Positions 10,526-20,712 of a DNA stretch of 64,000 bases are shown piece after piece. Position 1 is the stretch's first letter. The number at the start of each line of letters is the position of its first letter. The stretch lies in assembly GCA_030686995.1 (NCBI GenBank), contig CM060706.1, forward strand, positions 138,471,005 to 138,535,004. The letters are read 5' to 3'. The position numbers and the translations under genes were made by a program. The notes beneath the pieces are model-generated. The model searched no databases and was not told where the DNA came from. It saw only the letters and a list, made by a program, of their open reading frames with translations. The stretch comes from Artemisia argyi (lineage: Eukaryota; Streptophyta; Magnoliopsida; Asterales; Asteraceae).

Positions 10526-11923
10526 TGATGAGGCGAAAAGTGTTACGCTTTTAGGGGGTCATTTAAGCCCTAAGTCATGATTATTTGATCAAATATTGCC
10601 TCAAATCGTTGCTTTTGTCATTTTAGGTATTTTGGAGAAGAAATCTGGAAAAGGAAGCATTTTGGACGTTTTTGGAGCGAAAAGTGAAGAAAACGGCAAA
10701 GTCTCCAAAATCAGCTAGAAACAGTACTTGACGGCGTCACACTCTAAAGGTGACGGCATCACGTGTTGGCAAAGAGGTAGATATGAAGTTTACACGAGAT
10801 GCGCCAGAAAGTTTTTTTGGATTTAAGGAGTGACGACGTCACCCTTTGTGACACCTAGGCCGTCACGTACAATCTATAAGGAGATGGCCAGTGAAGAATA
10901 TATGGTGACGGCGTCAGATCTGTATAACATGACGCCGTCAGAATGTAATCTCTATATATAGTTTTCTAATTTTCATTCATTATGGAGAGAATTTTTGGAG
11001 GAACTTCACCATAAACCCTATGACGAATTTTAGCCTTTTTGTAAAGGTTTCAAAACCTTGTTTCATCCATGATTAATTAAAGACAAGTCTTCTAATAATC
11101 ATTCAATATGTCTATGTGTTGTTTGATTTTATCTTATGCTTGTCTTTACATTAACATGCTAGGCTAGGTTTATTTGTGTTTGCTTAGATGTAATGAAACC
11201 TAGCTATTGATTATTGATTGATTGTTTGTTATTAATTGTTGTTTGATGAATGATTTCGATGTTATGCTTAAGAAAACCGGCTAATCTCCAATTGGTAACA
11301 TGCTTGAACGTCTTAAGAAACATGAATCGGATGTGTACTACGATTTTAATGGTTATATTTAATGCATAAGTGACTACTAAGGAGGCCATGTTAGGAGTTA
11401 GTTGTCGGCTCGACATAGGAAGAGGTAGAAGCTTATAGAGTTGGGAAAGATCGTACACGGTCCCACGAATGGTATTAAGGAATATAACCCGTCATCCACG
11501 CAATTGTCAAACTAATCAATTAATGAAAGATAGCTAGGGAGTAGTGAAATCTAAGTAAACAGGTTTCTCTCCATATAAGGGGTTTCTCACATTTATTTTC
11601 TTGTTATTTTATTTTTATTGCATTTGTAGTTATTTGGGTTAGTTGACTAGCAACTAATTCCGCCGACTCTTCCGATACTCGAGATTTTTACTTGCTTTCC
11701 ATAAACTATAAAAATACAAAAAGAATTATCCCTCACCTCTAGACCTAGTTTGATTAAGTTTCAGTCCTAACGAACACTATTCCCCAAGTAGAACAATCAA
11801 TCCCCCGGTACTTGCCACTACACTATACTACATTGGTCAGGTACACTGCCTAGTGGGGATTGCAAGCTTCTCGCTATCCCTCGAGAGGTAAAGCCTTTTG
11901 CAAGGTTGCAAAACCACGCATCA
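10526..11923 (+). mobile_element. solo LTR (Athila/Tat-like ends) inside the Copia RNase H
   Basis: It starts TGATGAGGCGAAAAG and ends ACCACGCATCA, with the 5-bp duplication GTTGC on both sides (10521..10525 and 11924..11928). Removing it re-joins the RNase H coding sequence, which confirms an insertion. At 1398 bp with no internal genes it is best read as a solo LTR. A TATA motif (CTATATATAG, about 10952) follows five TGACG-N-CGTCA palindromes. Orientation is taken from that promoter layout. The 84-codon - strand frame inside is not supported. Confidence 0.85.
10729..10961 (+). promoter_or_regulatory. array of TGACG-N-CGTCA palindromes with TATA box
   Basis: Five 11-base sites occur: 10729 (TGACGGCGTCA), 10751 (TGACGGCATCA), 10831 (TGACGACGTCA), 10906 (TGACGGCGTCA) and 10930 (TGACGCCGTCA). 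TCTATATATAG begins about ten bases after the last site. TGACG is the core recognised by TGA-class bZIP factors (as-1 type elements), known for salicylate and stress response; binding here is inferred. Conserved spelling across five copies in otherwise drifting DNA suggests function in LTR transcription. Confidence 0.7.
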
Positions 11924-12095
11924 GTTGCTAATATGGTCGCTGAGATTGCTTGGATAAGCAATCTGCTTCGCGAGCTTCACACTCCTCTATTTACTACTAC
12001 ATTGGTTTACTGTGATAATGTTAGTGCTATTTATACGTCTGTAAATCCTGTTCAACATCAACGCACAAAACATATTATTATCTATCAAGATAATT

Positions 12096-12790
12096 AGCTA
12101 TTCTCATTTAATGTAATTATGGGCCTAAGCCCAAATTAGTTGGCATTCTGTTTTGTCAACCGGTGATATTTTGAATATAAGGTTTGCTCGAATGAATAAA
12201 GATCATGGGGGGTGTCACTAAATTAATATGCACCACGTGTAGAATATAAACTAGGGAATTCATATGCAAGTAACGTAATTAGTTGTAAATATGTATAAAA
12301 TGGAGACATCAGTGGTAATTTACAAAATATGAAAGGAAATTAAGCAACAACAACGACCGTGATATTTTTTAGCAGCTGATGCAACACCGATAAAGACAAC
12401 CACCAGTAATAACACCATGGATGAGGAAGATTAGAAGCAAACGAGACGATATGGATGACCATTAAACTGTCTTTGCCGTAGTACCCCAAATTGTAGAATA
12501 CCATGGAGACGAGGGTTGTATTGAAAGACTTTTTTTATTCTTCATGAAAACACACCAAGAATGGATTCCTTTTGTTTTGTTCATTCCCCACCTTTCTTTA
12601 CTTTCTAGGAAGAATAAAAACGTTGGAATGAGAATCATGTGAATTACTTTTTGATTCTCGATTTTTATTATTGCTGCAAACAATTAATGGAAACCCGCTT
12701 GACTCCCTTTCATGTCTTTTCAATCCCTCATACAAAACGTAATCCACTACAGACAAAAAATTACAACTAATAGTCATAATAGAATTAAGA
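12096..12790. other. non-coding stretch downstream of the Copia fragment
   Basis: About 690 bp of AT-rich DNA. The segment around 12120..12200 (GGGCCTAAGCCC palindrome, then AATGAATAAAG) may be the remnant of the Copia LTR that belonged to the RT fragment. The - strand frame 12462..12683 shows no motif. I see nothing else in it. Confidence 0.4.
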
Positions 12791-13059
12791 GTAAAATATA
12801 TCGTTCATCCCTGAACTTGGCCAAAAACATCACGTTAAGACATACCTAGGCCTTTTGGTCGCCTGGAGTCCCTTTTTCAAGTTTTTTTATATCAATGAGG
12901 TCCCTTTTCCCATAATGCTCAGGCCAATGTCCCGTTATATGTTATCAAATCCCGTTATTCTTGCGAAATGAATATTTTACCCTTGTCGTCTCCCCACTCT
13001 CATTTTCTTTTGGTACAACTTGTAACCTCACTCAGTCACACTACCACCACCAACACCAC

Positions 13060-13330
13060 CATTTGAAGGATGTGAAAGTTCAAGCTTTTGTTATTTTTGC
13101 ATCTACATGTTGGGTGCTTTGGCGTTTTAGGAATAATGTCGCTTTTCATTCTCAAGTCATGAGGAAATGCGACATCTTTTATAACATTTTTTTTTCAATG
13201 GTTAAAGTCTAGATGTAAAATGTCTATTAGCTGGACTGTTTGGCTGAAATCGTCTATGTAATTCTAGCGTCTTGCTAGTGTTTCTTTAATAATATGCCGC
13301 CGTTCAATTGATTCTAGTTAGTATTATTCG
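13060..13330 (+). pseudogene. LINE (L1-type) ORF2 C-terminal fragment
   Basis: The frame reads FASTCWVLWRFRNNVAFH and, after a frame change near 13210, SISWTVWLKSSM. This is the layout of the last part of plant L1-type ORF2 proteins, downstream of the reverse transcriptase (a Trp-rich CWxLWxxRN motif, then a SWxxWL end). Neither RT nor endonuclease is present. It lies inside the MULE and is non-functional. Confidence 0.6.
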
Positions 13331-13752
13331 TTTTATTCTATATACATGAACGATCAATGCCTACGCTATAGAAGTTATTTGGATTCATATATCTTGATTG
13401 TTTTAAAACTCTCTCATTAGGCTTGCGTTTATGCTTAATTTGAAATATAAGAGGACATTTTTGCATGTTATATCTATCTATTGACTTTTTAAATATTGTA
13501 AACTCTAATCGCTATCATGAATTCACCAATGTTAATAGCGGATTAGTTGTTATCTTGTAATACATTTGTTTAGATCATTACCATAAGGATTAAGTTTAAA
13601 GATAAACAATAGGTGTTACTGTTTTGTCTTGGGTTAAGATTGGATGGTTTTGTTTGGTGAAATATGGATTTTTGCTTTGATTGTATAATTTTATACTAAT
13701 CATACATTTGTTTGATCTATCAACAGATAAAAGAAGACTTTGATTTGGAATC
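13331..13752. other. AT-rich spacer inside the MULE
   Basis: No coding sequence is supported. A possible splice acceptor (TCAACAG, about 13720) precedes the coding fragment starting at 13753, which would fit an intron carried along with a captured gene piece. The - strand frame at 13596..13817 overlaps that fragment and looks like a shadow. Confidence 0.35.
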
Positions 13753-14230
13753 ATGAAGTACAAAGAAGAAGCAAACTGCGCCATGTTTGGTGTTTTACCT
13801 AAAGAAAATGCTGCCATATTGGATTTCTACTTGAAAGATTGTTGCTTTGATACTCACAACAACCACCACCTGAAACGAGCATCACCCTGCTTTTATTCTC
13901 AGCGCGAGGAGAATCAAAAACGTCCACTGAAATCCCGGCGTCTAGGAACATCACTGGAAAAGGTAGATGACATTATCAATAATAGAGACATGATAAATCG
14001 AACTGAAACAGCTGGTGTCCTAAGTTCTAGTGGTAGTTGTAGCATTGATAGATATAATTAATCCCTATGATATGTATTGTAGATCAGTTCATGACAGCGA
14101 TGCAGAGTCTGCTTGCCAATCGGGATACCATGAAGACACAGAGATTTACCATGAAGATAATGATCAATCTTTTACCGACGAGACATTGGCAGATGAAATT
14201 CATAGACAAGAGTTGAATGCATACCATTGA
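13753..14230 (+). CDS. unknown coding fragment, perhaps captured by the MULE
   Basis: Two overlapping + frames (13753..14061 and 14030..14230) look coding by composition. The first encodes 102 residues beginning MKYKEEANCAMFGVLPKEN, with a basic central part (KRPLKSRRLG). The second is acidic (SDAESACQSGYHEDTEIYHED) and ends FTDETLADEIHRQELNAYH. They could be two parts of one protein joined by a frameshift or a lost intron. I do not recognise the family. The location between MULE inverted repeats suggests a host gene fragment (inference). It is unlikely to be a complete gene. Confidence 0.35.
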
Positions 14231-14525
14231 GGCTTTACATGCATCAAAACCCTTAACATGGGAAAAGGAAACAATGGTAACAGACCATCGTTTGTCACTC
14301 CATATATCAAATGATGAGTATTTGATTATGCTTAAAAACTTAAATTCTTTCATCTAGTAGATGTCGTAATAGGTGACACGCAAACCTTTTGGTAAAATTC
14401 GTTTTTTCTTTGTTGGTTCCCTTCACATAATTTTAAGAAGCGTATGTAAATTTCTCTTCTATTGTTACAGTGAAACATGTGTATAACATTGAGCTCATCA
14501 GTAGTTTTTCAACCGAATTTATGTT

Positions 14526-15413
14526 AAGGGCGTAGCCAGGAATTTGATTTTGGGTGGGGGGAGGGGGGCAAAAAAAATTAAAGAACGTTAGCAAGTGCTA
14601 AAAAAATCATAATATATAAGGCTGGACCAGTAATACCAAGGACGTTAGCAAGTACATTACAATCAAACGGCTAGTTTATTTATTTTTATTTTTATTTTTA
14701 TTTTTTTACTTTGCAAACCGTTGGTAACGATTGAATACTAAATGCACAAGGAAAAGTTAGTCGATCGTGGCAACGACCTTGATAAAAAAAAGGGGGGGCA
14801 GATCGAGATCCCCACACTAAGCCGATCGACTGGAGATCGATCGATCCAATCGATCGACTACCATTAATGCATGCAGCCTAACTATGTAAAAATGTTGCAA
14901 CAAATTTGTTCATTTAGCTCTTTAGTTGCACACAGCGTTTATCCGCATCATTAAAATCATCTAAAAGTGAATCTAAAATAAAATCCTTAGCTATATCTTT
15001 CTCAATGTAAAGAACTAAACTATCATAAAGGAAGTCATCATCCATTCTATTTCGGAGCCTATTTTTCACAATTTTCATGACTAAAATTGCACGTTCAACA
15101 ACCTTGATGAGGAATTCGATGTAACTATATTCTCTGTGGACAAGAACTTGACGTAAATATGTTGAGGATTACTTATTTATTTAGCCAATCAAGTTTTGTC
15201 AAGTATTTATAAAAGAATTAATAAGGGGTGATGGATCAGTTGTACAACAATTAGTGTTCCTACATGGACTTCATTAGTTGATAAGGTGGGCCAAAAAGAC
15301 AATACTAGTAATACTTTACAATATTGGTCTTTTTACATAATACATATGGACAATTTTTAAGGCTTTGTGGGTGGGTCATGACCCACCTTACCCCCACATA
15401 GCTCCGCCACTTA
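14526..15413 (-). mobile_element. non-autonomous hAT element with 8-bp target duplication
   Basis: The ends are inverted and related: AAGGGCGTAGCCAGG on the left and TAAGTGGCGGAGCTATG read inwards from the right, the GGCGGAGCCAGG-like terminus common in plant hAT elements. The sequence TTTATGTT flanks it on both sides (14518..14525 and 15414..15421). The interior encodes only the C-terminal part of a hAT transposase on the - strand. It inserted into the MULE. Confidence 0.8.
14914..15165 (-). pseudogene. hAT transposase C-terminal (dimerisation) fragment
   Basis: The - strand reads without a stop from about 15165 to the TAA at 14914..14916 and contains VMKIVKNRLRNRMDDDFLYD and LVLYIEKDIAKDFILDS. 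This is the conserved end of the hAT dimerisation domain of plant TTF/ZMYM1-like transposases (usually ERAFSAMKIVK; here the ERA is followed by ILVMKIVK, so the core has drifted). The catalytic region and zinc finger are missing. It is a remnant inside the hAT element at 14526..15413. Confidence 0.8.
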
Positions 15414-15939
15414 TTTATGTTATTTAAGAAGGTCATTTAGTTTATGCTTCTCTGTTATTTTGCACTTTGTAGAAGAAATAGATATTATAGCACTATCAGT
15501 GTGCCAGTTGTTGTTTTTAAACTTTTTTTATTTGGTCTAGATTTCGTGAATAATTATCTGGTATAATCCAGTAATATATGATGTATGAGATGATGGAATG
15601 AGTTTTGTGTTTGGTGATAAACTGTGGTAAAGAGATGATGGTGAGAGTGGTGGTGACAAGATGATGATGGCGGTAGAGGTGACTGAGATGATGGTGGTGG
15701 TGGTGGTGGTGGTGATGGTGGTACCGCCAAAATAATTAACAAAAGTGGAAATGTCTATTATGCCGTCTTGCCAAAACGTAAAATGTGTTTTGGGCATAAA
15801 TAAAACGGGATAAGGGACCTCATTGATATAAAAAGCTTGCAGAATGGACTCCAGGTGACGCAAAAGCTAAGGTATGTCCCATTGTGATATTTTTGGCCAA
15901 GTTCACGGACGAACGATGTATTATAATATATTCTAAAAA

Positions 15940-16372
15940 TGGTTGTGTGTACTGTAGCAACTGTGCACATAGAAGTTTCGTCGTTGCCCCATTTTAGTCC
16001 CTGAGGTTGGTGGTCAAGTGAGAAGTTCGTCCTTAATAGTCCTTAACGGTCGTTATCTAAAATGTGTAGGGACCAACTATGCAACAGGATGCCACGTTAA
16101 GAGACTAAAACTGAAAATTCATTTGCTACAGTACCAAACAGTGCAGAATAGTACTGCTACAGTGTCAAACAGTACCAAATAGTGCCTGGTACTGTTCCTA
16201 AGAAATTTACGCTTTTAGTCCCTCGGTTAGCTGTAAATTCCACCGTTAGTCCCCCGTTAGCGATTTTTTTCAAATTTAGTCCTTACTAAAAAAAAATCTA
16301 TCATTTTATTTCGAATTTATATTTAACACAACAATCCCGCAGCAAAGCGCGGGTGCCCCAGCTCGTTTATTC
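15940..16372. repeat. 'TTTAGTCCCT' type repeat and a hairpin/CTAG end
   Basis: The stretch 15985..16290 contains TTTTAGTCCCTGAGG and, later, TTTTAGTCCCTCGG, with CCGTTAG and ACAGTACCAAA repeats between them. This wording belongs to non-autonomous MULE-like or unclassified DNA repeats. At 16336..16373 a stem (CCCGC...GCGGG) followed by CTAG resembles a Helitron 3' end, but the stem-to-CTAG distance is longer than usual and no 5' TC end was found. Confidence 0.35.
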
Positions 16373-17150
16373 TAGAATTAATTAGTTATAATGCCCGTGC
16401 ACGCGCGGGTTTGTTTTTAAAATTTGTTTGAATGATATATTTTTATTTATTAAAAAACAAATAATTTAATCTTTGTTTTGTTTGATTTATGATTTTTAAT
16501 TATAGTTTTTTATTATTAAAAATAATATTTAAAAAATCTAATCATATTGTTAGTTGCATCTTATTCATATTTTTTATATTTAACTTCTACTTGTGCAGTA
16601 TATTAATAAAACAATTTATAAATTAAAAAAATAATAATTAAAATATTAGCTAATAAAGAAATATATATATATATATATTTTTTAAATGAAAGTACTCACT
16701 TGTTGTTTTGTTTTATTATATAATACTAAGATTATAGAAAGAAAAGTATCACTACTAACGAAACAATCTCATGCCATGTTTGTTTCCCACCCTCATAAAC
16801 TGTACGATAAATTTACCCATTTGAGTAGTTTTACTTTTACAACTTGTCAAACTCACCGATTTCAAATGGGCCAACGATCAAAACATCAACCTAATAATTT
16901 TAGCACACTTAAAACCTCACCTAAACACTTAAAAATAAACAGGTCAACTGCTCAAACTCTACCTGAAGTTTGTTAATTGTAAAAATTTATCTTAAATGGC
17001 CAATATTCGCTTAAAAGTATGAACTGCGAGCTTTGAGTGACACTTGATCTTAGTCTCTACCATAGGCTCGTAATCATTCCTTAATATAAAGTTCAAACCA
17101 GTTCACTTTACATCATTGATTTAGTGTTTGTTTTACAACAAAGAATAGGT
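16373..17150. other. AT-rich intergenic DNA
   Basis: A second GC-rich palindromic patch (CCCGTGCACGCGCGGG, about 16393) opens an AT-rich run with a short TA microsatellite near 16663. The + frame 16686..16976 shows no domain. I see nothing else. Confidence 0.4.
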
Positions 17151-17185
17151 TTTATTAAAGAACATTGGAAATATTCAATCAGTAC

Positions 17186-17735
17186 ACACCAGACTTAAAC
17201 CGGGCCATGAACCAAGCTATGCCATATATCATTGTGCTTAACTACAGAAAATGAAAATTAGAATGAGTTTTGAATTGTAAAAGCCATTAATTTTGGGCCG
17301 AGCATTCTAAGCTATTGCTAGCCCGTTGGAAATTTGGTATGGAATCAAATATTTGATACTAACCAAAAACCAAAGATAGATAATATCGCCCATAAATCAT
17401 TGTTTGTGGAGTTTCTCGAATTCAACTTCGGTTTCGGTTTTACCAAAAAAAAATAATAATAATAACCGAACTAACCAAATAACCCGATAACCAAACTGAT
17501 GAATACCCCTACACTCCCGACTTAAATCGGGCCAGAACCAAGCTTATGGCATATGTTGGGCCTAACTACATAAAATGAAAATTAAAATGAGTGCTAATCA
17601 ACAAACTATTGTTAGCCCATTGAAAATTTGGTATGCAACTATGCAATGATTGCAATCGAATAGCGGATAACAAAAACCAAAAACAGATAACATCACCCAT
17701 AAAATCTTTGTGTATAGATTTTCTCGAAGAAAAGA
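17186..17735 (+). repeat. diverged direct duplication of about 250 bp
   Basis: The segment at about 17186..17440 (ACTTAAACCGGGCC, then AAAATGAAAATTA, TTGGAAATTTGGTATG, CGCCCATAAATC and TTTCTCGAA) is repeated in the same order at about 17512..17735 with many substitutions and small indels. The copies are about 325 bp apart. No coding function is evident; the 61-codon frame 17633..17818 crosses the second copy and looks accidental. Confidence 0.6.
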
Positions 17736-18941
17736 ACGTTAATAATTGCTTAACCTATAATCTCACATCAACTCAATTAATCAAATATTTGTTTATGGAT
17801 TTGGTCAATTTAAAATGATCTACATGATTTAGATTCTATAATACTTTATATTAACCCACGTTTTCTCCATTTTCTTATGCAAATATAAAATTTGCAATAG
17901 TGTACTGTGGCTAAAAGATATTTTTGGTTAAAACTAGTTTCATATTTGCGAAAAGGACCGTTCGTAAATAAACTTAAACCAATTTTTAATTGTTTTGTGG
18001 TTTAAGACTTTTGAGCGGTACCCGACAAGTTCCAACAATGATGCCAGCAACCAACAATGATCGTGTGATAGAGGGTGACATTTCAATTTCTTTTGGATGA
18101 TGAAAGGTAATGATATTAGGCATGTTTGAATTAGTCATATCTGAGTTCTAACATTGATGTCAACTTGGTGATATAAACGCCGAATGAATGGGATGTAGGA
18201 CAATCTGCGTACGTAGATACACGCCCAACACACTTGCGGAATTATGTAAACCACTTCTGGCACGTAAAATTAAAACCCTTCCATCCTACTCTCTTCTCAC
18301 TGCTTTTCTCTACTCGTGTAAAAAACACACTACACTCACAATCCTTCCTCGGACAATGAAGCGTGTGAACCACTCAACCCCTCTTAAACCGCACTTGTTC
18401 TTCACCCCATATCCGCTACTTTTATTGACCACTATGTAAAACCATTTTGTATGCTCTAATGATATAGATGTTTTATTTGTATATTAATTGGATGTGTTTT
18501 ACATGTCTAAAAGTTATTGATAATCTTTCTGTTTTATGTATGTCTTAAAATAGTTGTCATTTTCTTATTTTGAACAGTTAAAAGAATTTTAGGAGAGAAG
18601 ATCCATACTCTATATCACGTTGTAATAAGTTACATTTTTTTTTTCTAAAAATATTGTGTGACAAACATAGTAAGATGCTAACTGATGTGATAATTTTTAA
18701 TAATCACATCAACCATTGCAGACTTTTAATAGAATATGAAGTAAAAATTGTTAAAGTAATTATCACTAACCACTACAAAGGTGTTTGTCCTTTGTCTTAT
18801 TATGTTTTGACGAGTCGGACTTGTATCTTAATATGTCGAATTTTCATTCCCTTTTTGGTCATGGTGTAGTAGCAGGTGATTAAGTCGGTTCACTGGTGGA
18901 ATAAGTTGAGAGTTTAGTCGGTTTATTCTTGTTATTATTTA
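17736..18941. other. intergenic stretch without recognised features
   Basis: The + frame 18188..18439 (83 codons) is compositionally different (CT/AC-rich, TTCTCTACTCGTG) and could be a 5' leader or a short gene piece, but I recognise no protein. The + frame 18654..18869 is AT-rich and unsupported. There is no RNA gene or TE boundary that I can defend. Confidence 0.35.
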
Positions 18942-20074
18942 GAGTAAACTCCAAAATACATCCCTGTGGTTTGCCCAATTTGACACCATACATCCCTCTC
19001 GAAAAAGTTAGGACAATTACATCCCTCCGTTAGTAAAAGTCAAACAATATACATCCACGAGGACGAACGATGCAAATTTTGTATCGTTAACTTGGACACG
19101 TGGCAGTTAGGTAAGGGTATATCTATCATTTATATTTCCCTATCTATTTCATAACTATTTTTCTACCAATTTCAGTCAAACCCAAACAAAAATCAAAAAC
19201 ACAAACATAAACCTAAATGAAAAACACAAACAAAAATCAAAAACACAATCTCTACACCACATCTCTCTTTCTCTCCACTCATCACCAAACCCCTACCCCT
19301 ATCTTCATCATTATCATCACCACACCACATCTCTCTTTCTCTACCACCTGTTCTCACCACTCAACACCACCACCACCCACGTAACCCTTATCAATCCCCC
19401 TACCACCTACGGTACCACACGTGCTCCAAAAACAAACCCATCACCTCGTTTTGTTACCACCACCGCGTACATCCACCTCCAACACCACCAATATCCTTAA
19501 AAACTTATAGATCGAATGTCCACAAGGTAAGAAACGCGTTTTTACGCGTGGGTTGACTCACGCGTTTCATAAAAACCGATTAAAAATTTAGTTGGTATCA
19601 TTTTGGGTGTGTTGTGTCTCGAACGACTCCAAGAAACCCACAAGGCCCGTTGGCCGTGAGTTAGGGGGCATGTCGAGAGCTCAAAAGCTCCAGATAGGTT
19701 GTGGAGATGTCGATCTATCGATTGGGAAAAGAAAAAGGGTTGCCGGAAAATTTTCCGGTGGCCGGCGCCGGTTTCTGCTGGTGTTCCGGCGGCTGGTTAT
19801 TCAAGAGAGAGAGAGAGAGTGTTTTGGAGATGTGAGTGTGTGTGTTTTTATATAAAGAAGGAGAGGGAAACGTAAAATGACTGATATACCCTTACTAACT
19901 CTTACCTAACTGCCACGTGTCCAAGTTAACGATACAAAATTTGCATCGTTCGTCCTCGTGGATGTATATTGTTTGACTTTTACTAACGGAGGGATGTAAT
20001 TGTCCTAACTTTTTCGAGAGGGATGTATGGTGTCAAATTGGGCAAACCACAGGGATGTATTTTGCAGTTTACTC
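18942..20074. mobile_element. non-autonomous Mutator-like element, 9-bp target duplication
   Basis: The terminal inverted repeats are about 185 bp (18942..19130 and about 19885..20074), start GAGTAAACT on both sides, and are nearly identical through ACATCCCTGTGGTTTG, GACGAACGATGCAAATTTT and GCCACGTG/CACGTGGC. TATTATTTA flanks both ends (18933..18941 and 20075..20083). Long inverted repeats with a 9-bp duplication are the hallmark of MULEs. The interior (19131..19884) has an AC/CT-rich run and a 87-codon + frame at 19592..19855 (Arg- and Gly-rich, unknown) that could be captured gene DNA. No transposase is present. Confidence 0.9.
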
Positions 20075-20325
20075 TATTATTTATCATATCTATTTCCTTT
20101 GGAAGAAATAAAGCTGTCCAAATACACTAACGAATTGTTTGTTTTTAAAAAAAATATGACCTTTTAAGATGATAACGCTATGCACAATGGTGTCGATCAG
20201 TGGTCCATGGTCGACCCATTGTTGGTGTTCAGTCGCACTTGGTCGAGGGACGAAGAAAACCACAGCTCGGTCGTTTTTTTTATCTAGTTCGTGTTCTTGT
20301 GTGTGTATTTTCAAAATATACTGTT

Positions 20326-20330
<5 letters not shown>

Positions 20331-20378
<48 letters not shown>

Positions 20379-20479
20379 ATCTTTTTAATTTGCTTGATTA
20401 ATTGGGGTGAGATGCATTCTTTTTGTATTTTGTATCCTTTTGGTTCTATGATAGTGTTGACTTTCTTTAAAAAATAATA

Positions 20480-20512
<33 letters not shown>

Positions 20513-20513
20513 T
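20331..20513. repeat. long A tract and (AAT)n microsatellite
   Basis: An uninterrupted A run covers about 20331..20375, followed about 95 bp later by (TAA/AAT)n at about 20474..20510. Translated lysine or isoleucine stretches through them are artefacts. The A tract could be the tail of a retroposed sequence, but no duplication was found. Confidence 0.85.
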
Positions 20514-20712
20514 AAGAAGGTCACTGTTGTGGATATTTGGTCAAGGTTGACGGAGAGAAAAAGCTAATGTGTCCGACAAAACAAAAGTCGCCTTAGGTCA
20601 CCGTTATGCATAGCCTAAAAGCTTACAGTGTTTGTTTTTTCATTTTCACAAAAAGACTAGAGATATGATTGGCAAAAGTAGTTGTAAGCAGTAGCATTGA
20701 GCTGTGAGCGGT

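Larger units (their letters stand above)
9850..12095 (+). pseudogene. Copia reverse transcriptase/RNase H, split by a solo LTR
   Basis: The first part (9850..10525) holds the RT catalytic motif LYMDDIIFT near 9895, then LNYFLGV, and the RT connection/RNase H region with NLVGALQYLTITRPDLSYAV. Stops near 10030 (TGA) and 10390 (TAG) break it. The gene resumes after the inserted LTR at 11929 with the RNase H core (EIAWISNLLREL, CDNVSAIY, HQRTKHI) and fades out after 12095. The order RT then RNase H at the 3' end is that of Ty1/Copia pol. The upstream protease, integrase and gag are absent, so this is a 5'-truncated, non-functional copy. Confidence 0.9.
12791..15926. mobile_element. Mutator-like element with long terminal inverted repeats
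   Basis: About 135 bp at 12791..12925 (CGTTCATCCCTGAACTTGG and onwards) is repeated in inverted orientation at about 15795..15926 (CGTTCGTCCGTGAACTTGG on the - strand), including matching GACATACC, CCTGGAGTCC and ATATCAATGAGGTCCC blocks. Long, diverged inverted repeats with this wording are typical of plant MULEs. The interior carries a LINE 3' fragment, an unknown coding fragment and a hAT element, but no MuDR transposase, so this is a non-autonomous, possibly Pack-MULE, copy. A clean 9-bp duplication was not found because the outermost bases have drifted. Confidence 0.75.

Noticed and set aside
16336..16373. Helitron 3' end
   Set aside because: A stem and CTAG are present, but the spacing is long, the base after CTAG is not T, and no 5' TC terminus was found. 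Kept only as a low-confidence note.
20090..20524. Open frames rich in Phe or Lys
   Set aside because: They run through a long A tract and an (AAT)n repeat; no other support.
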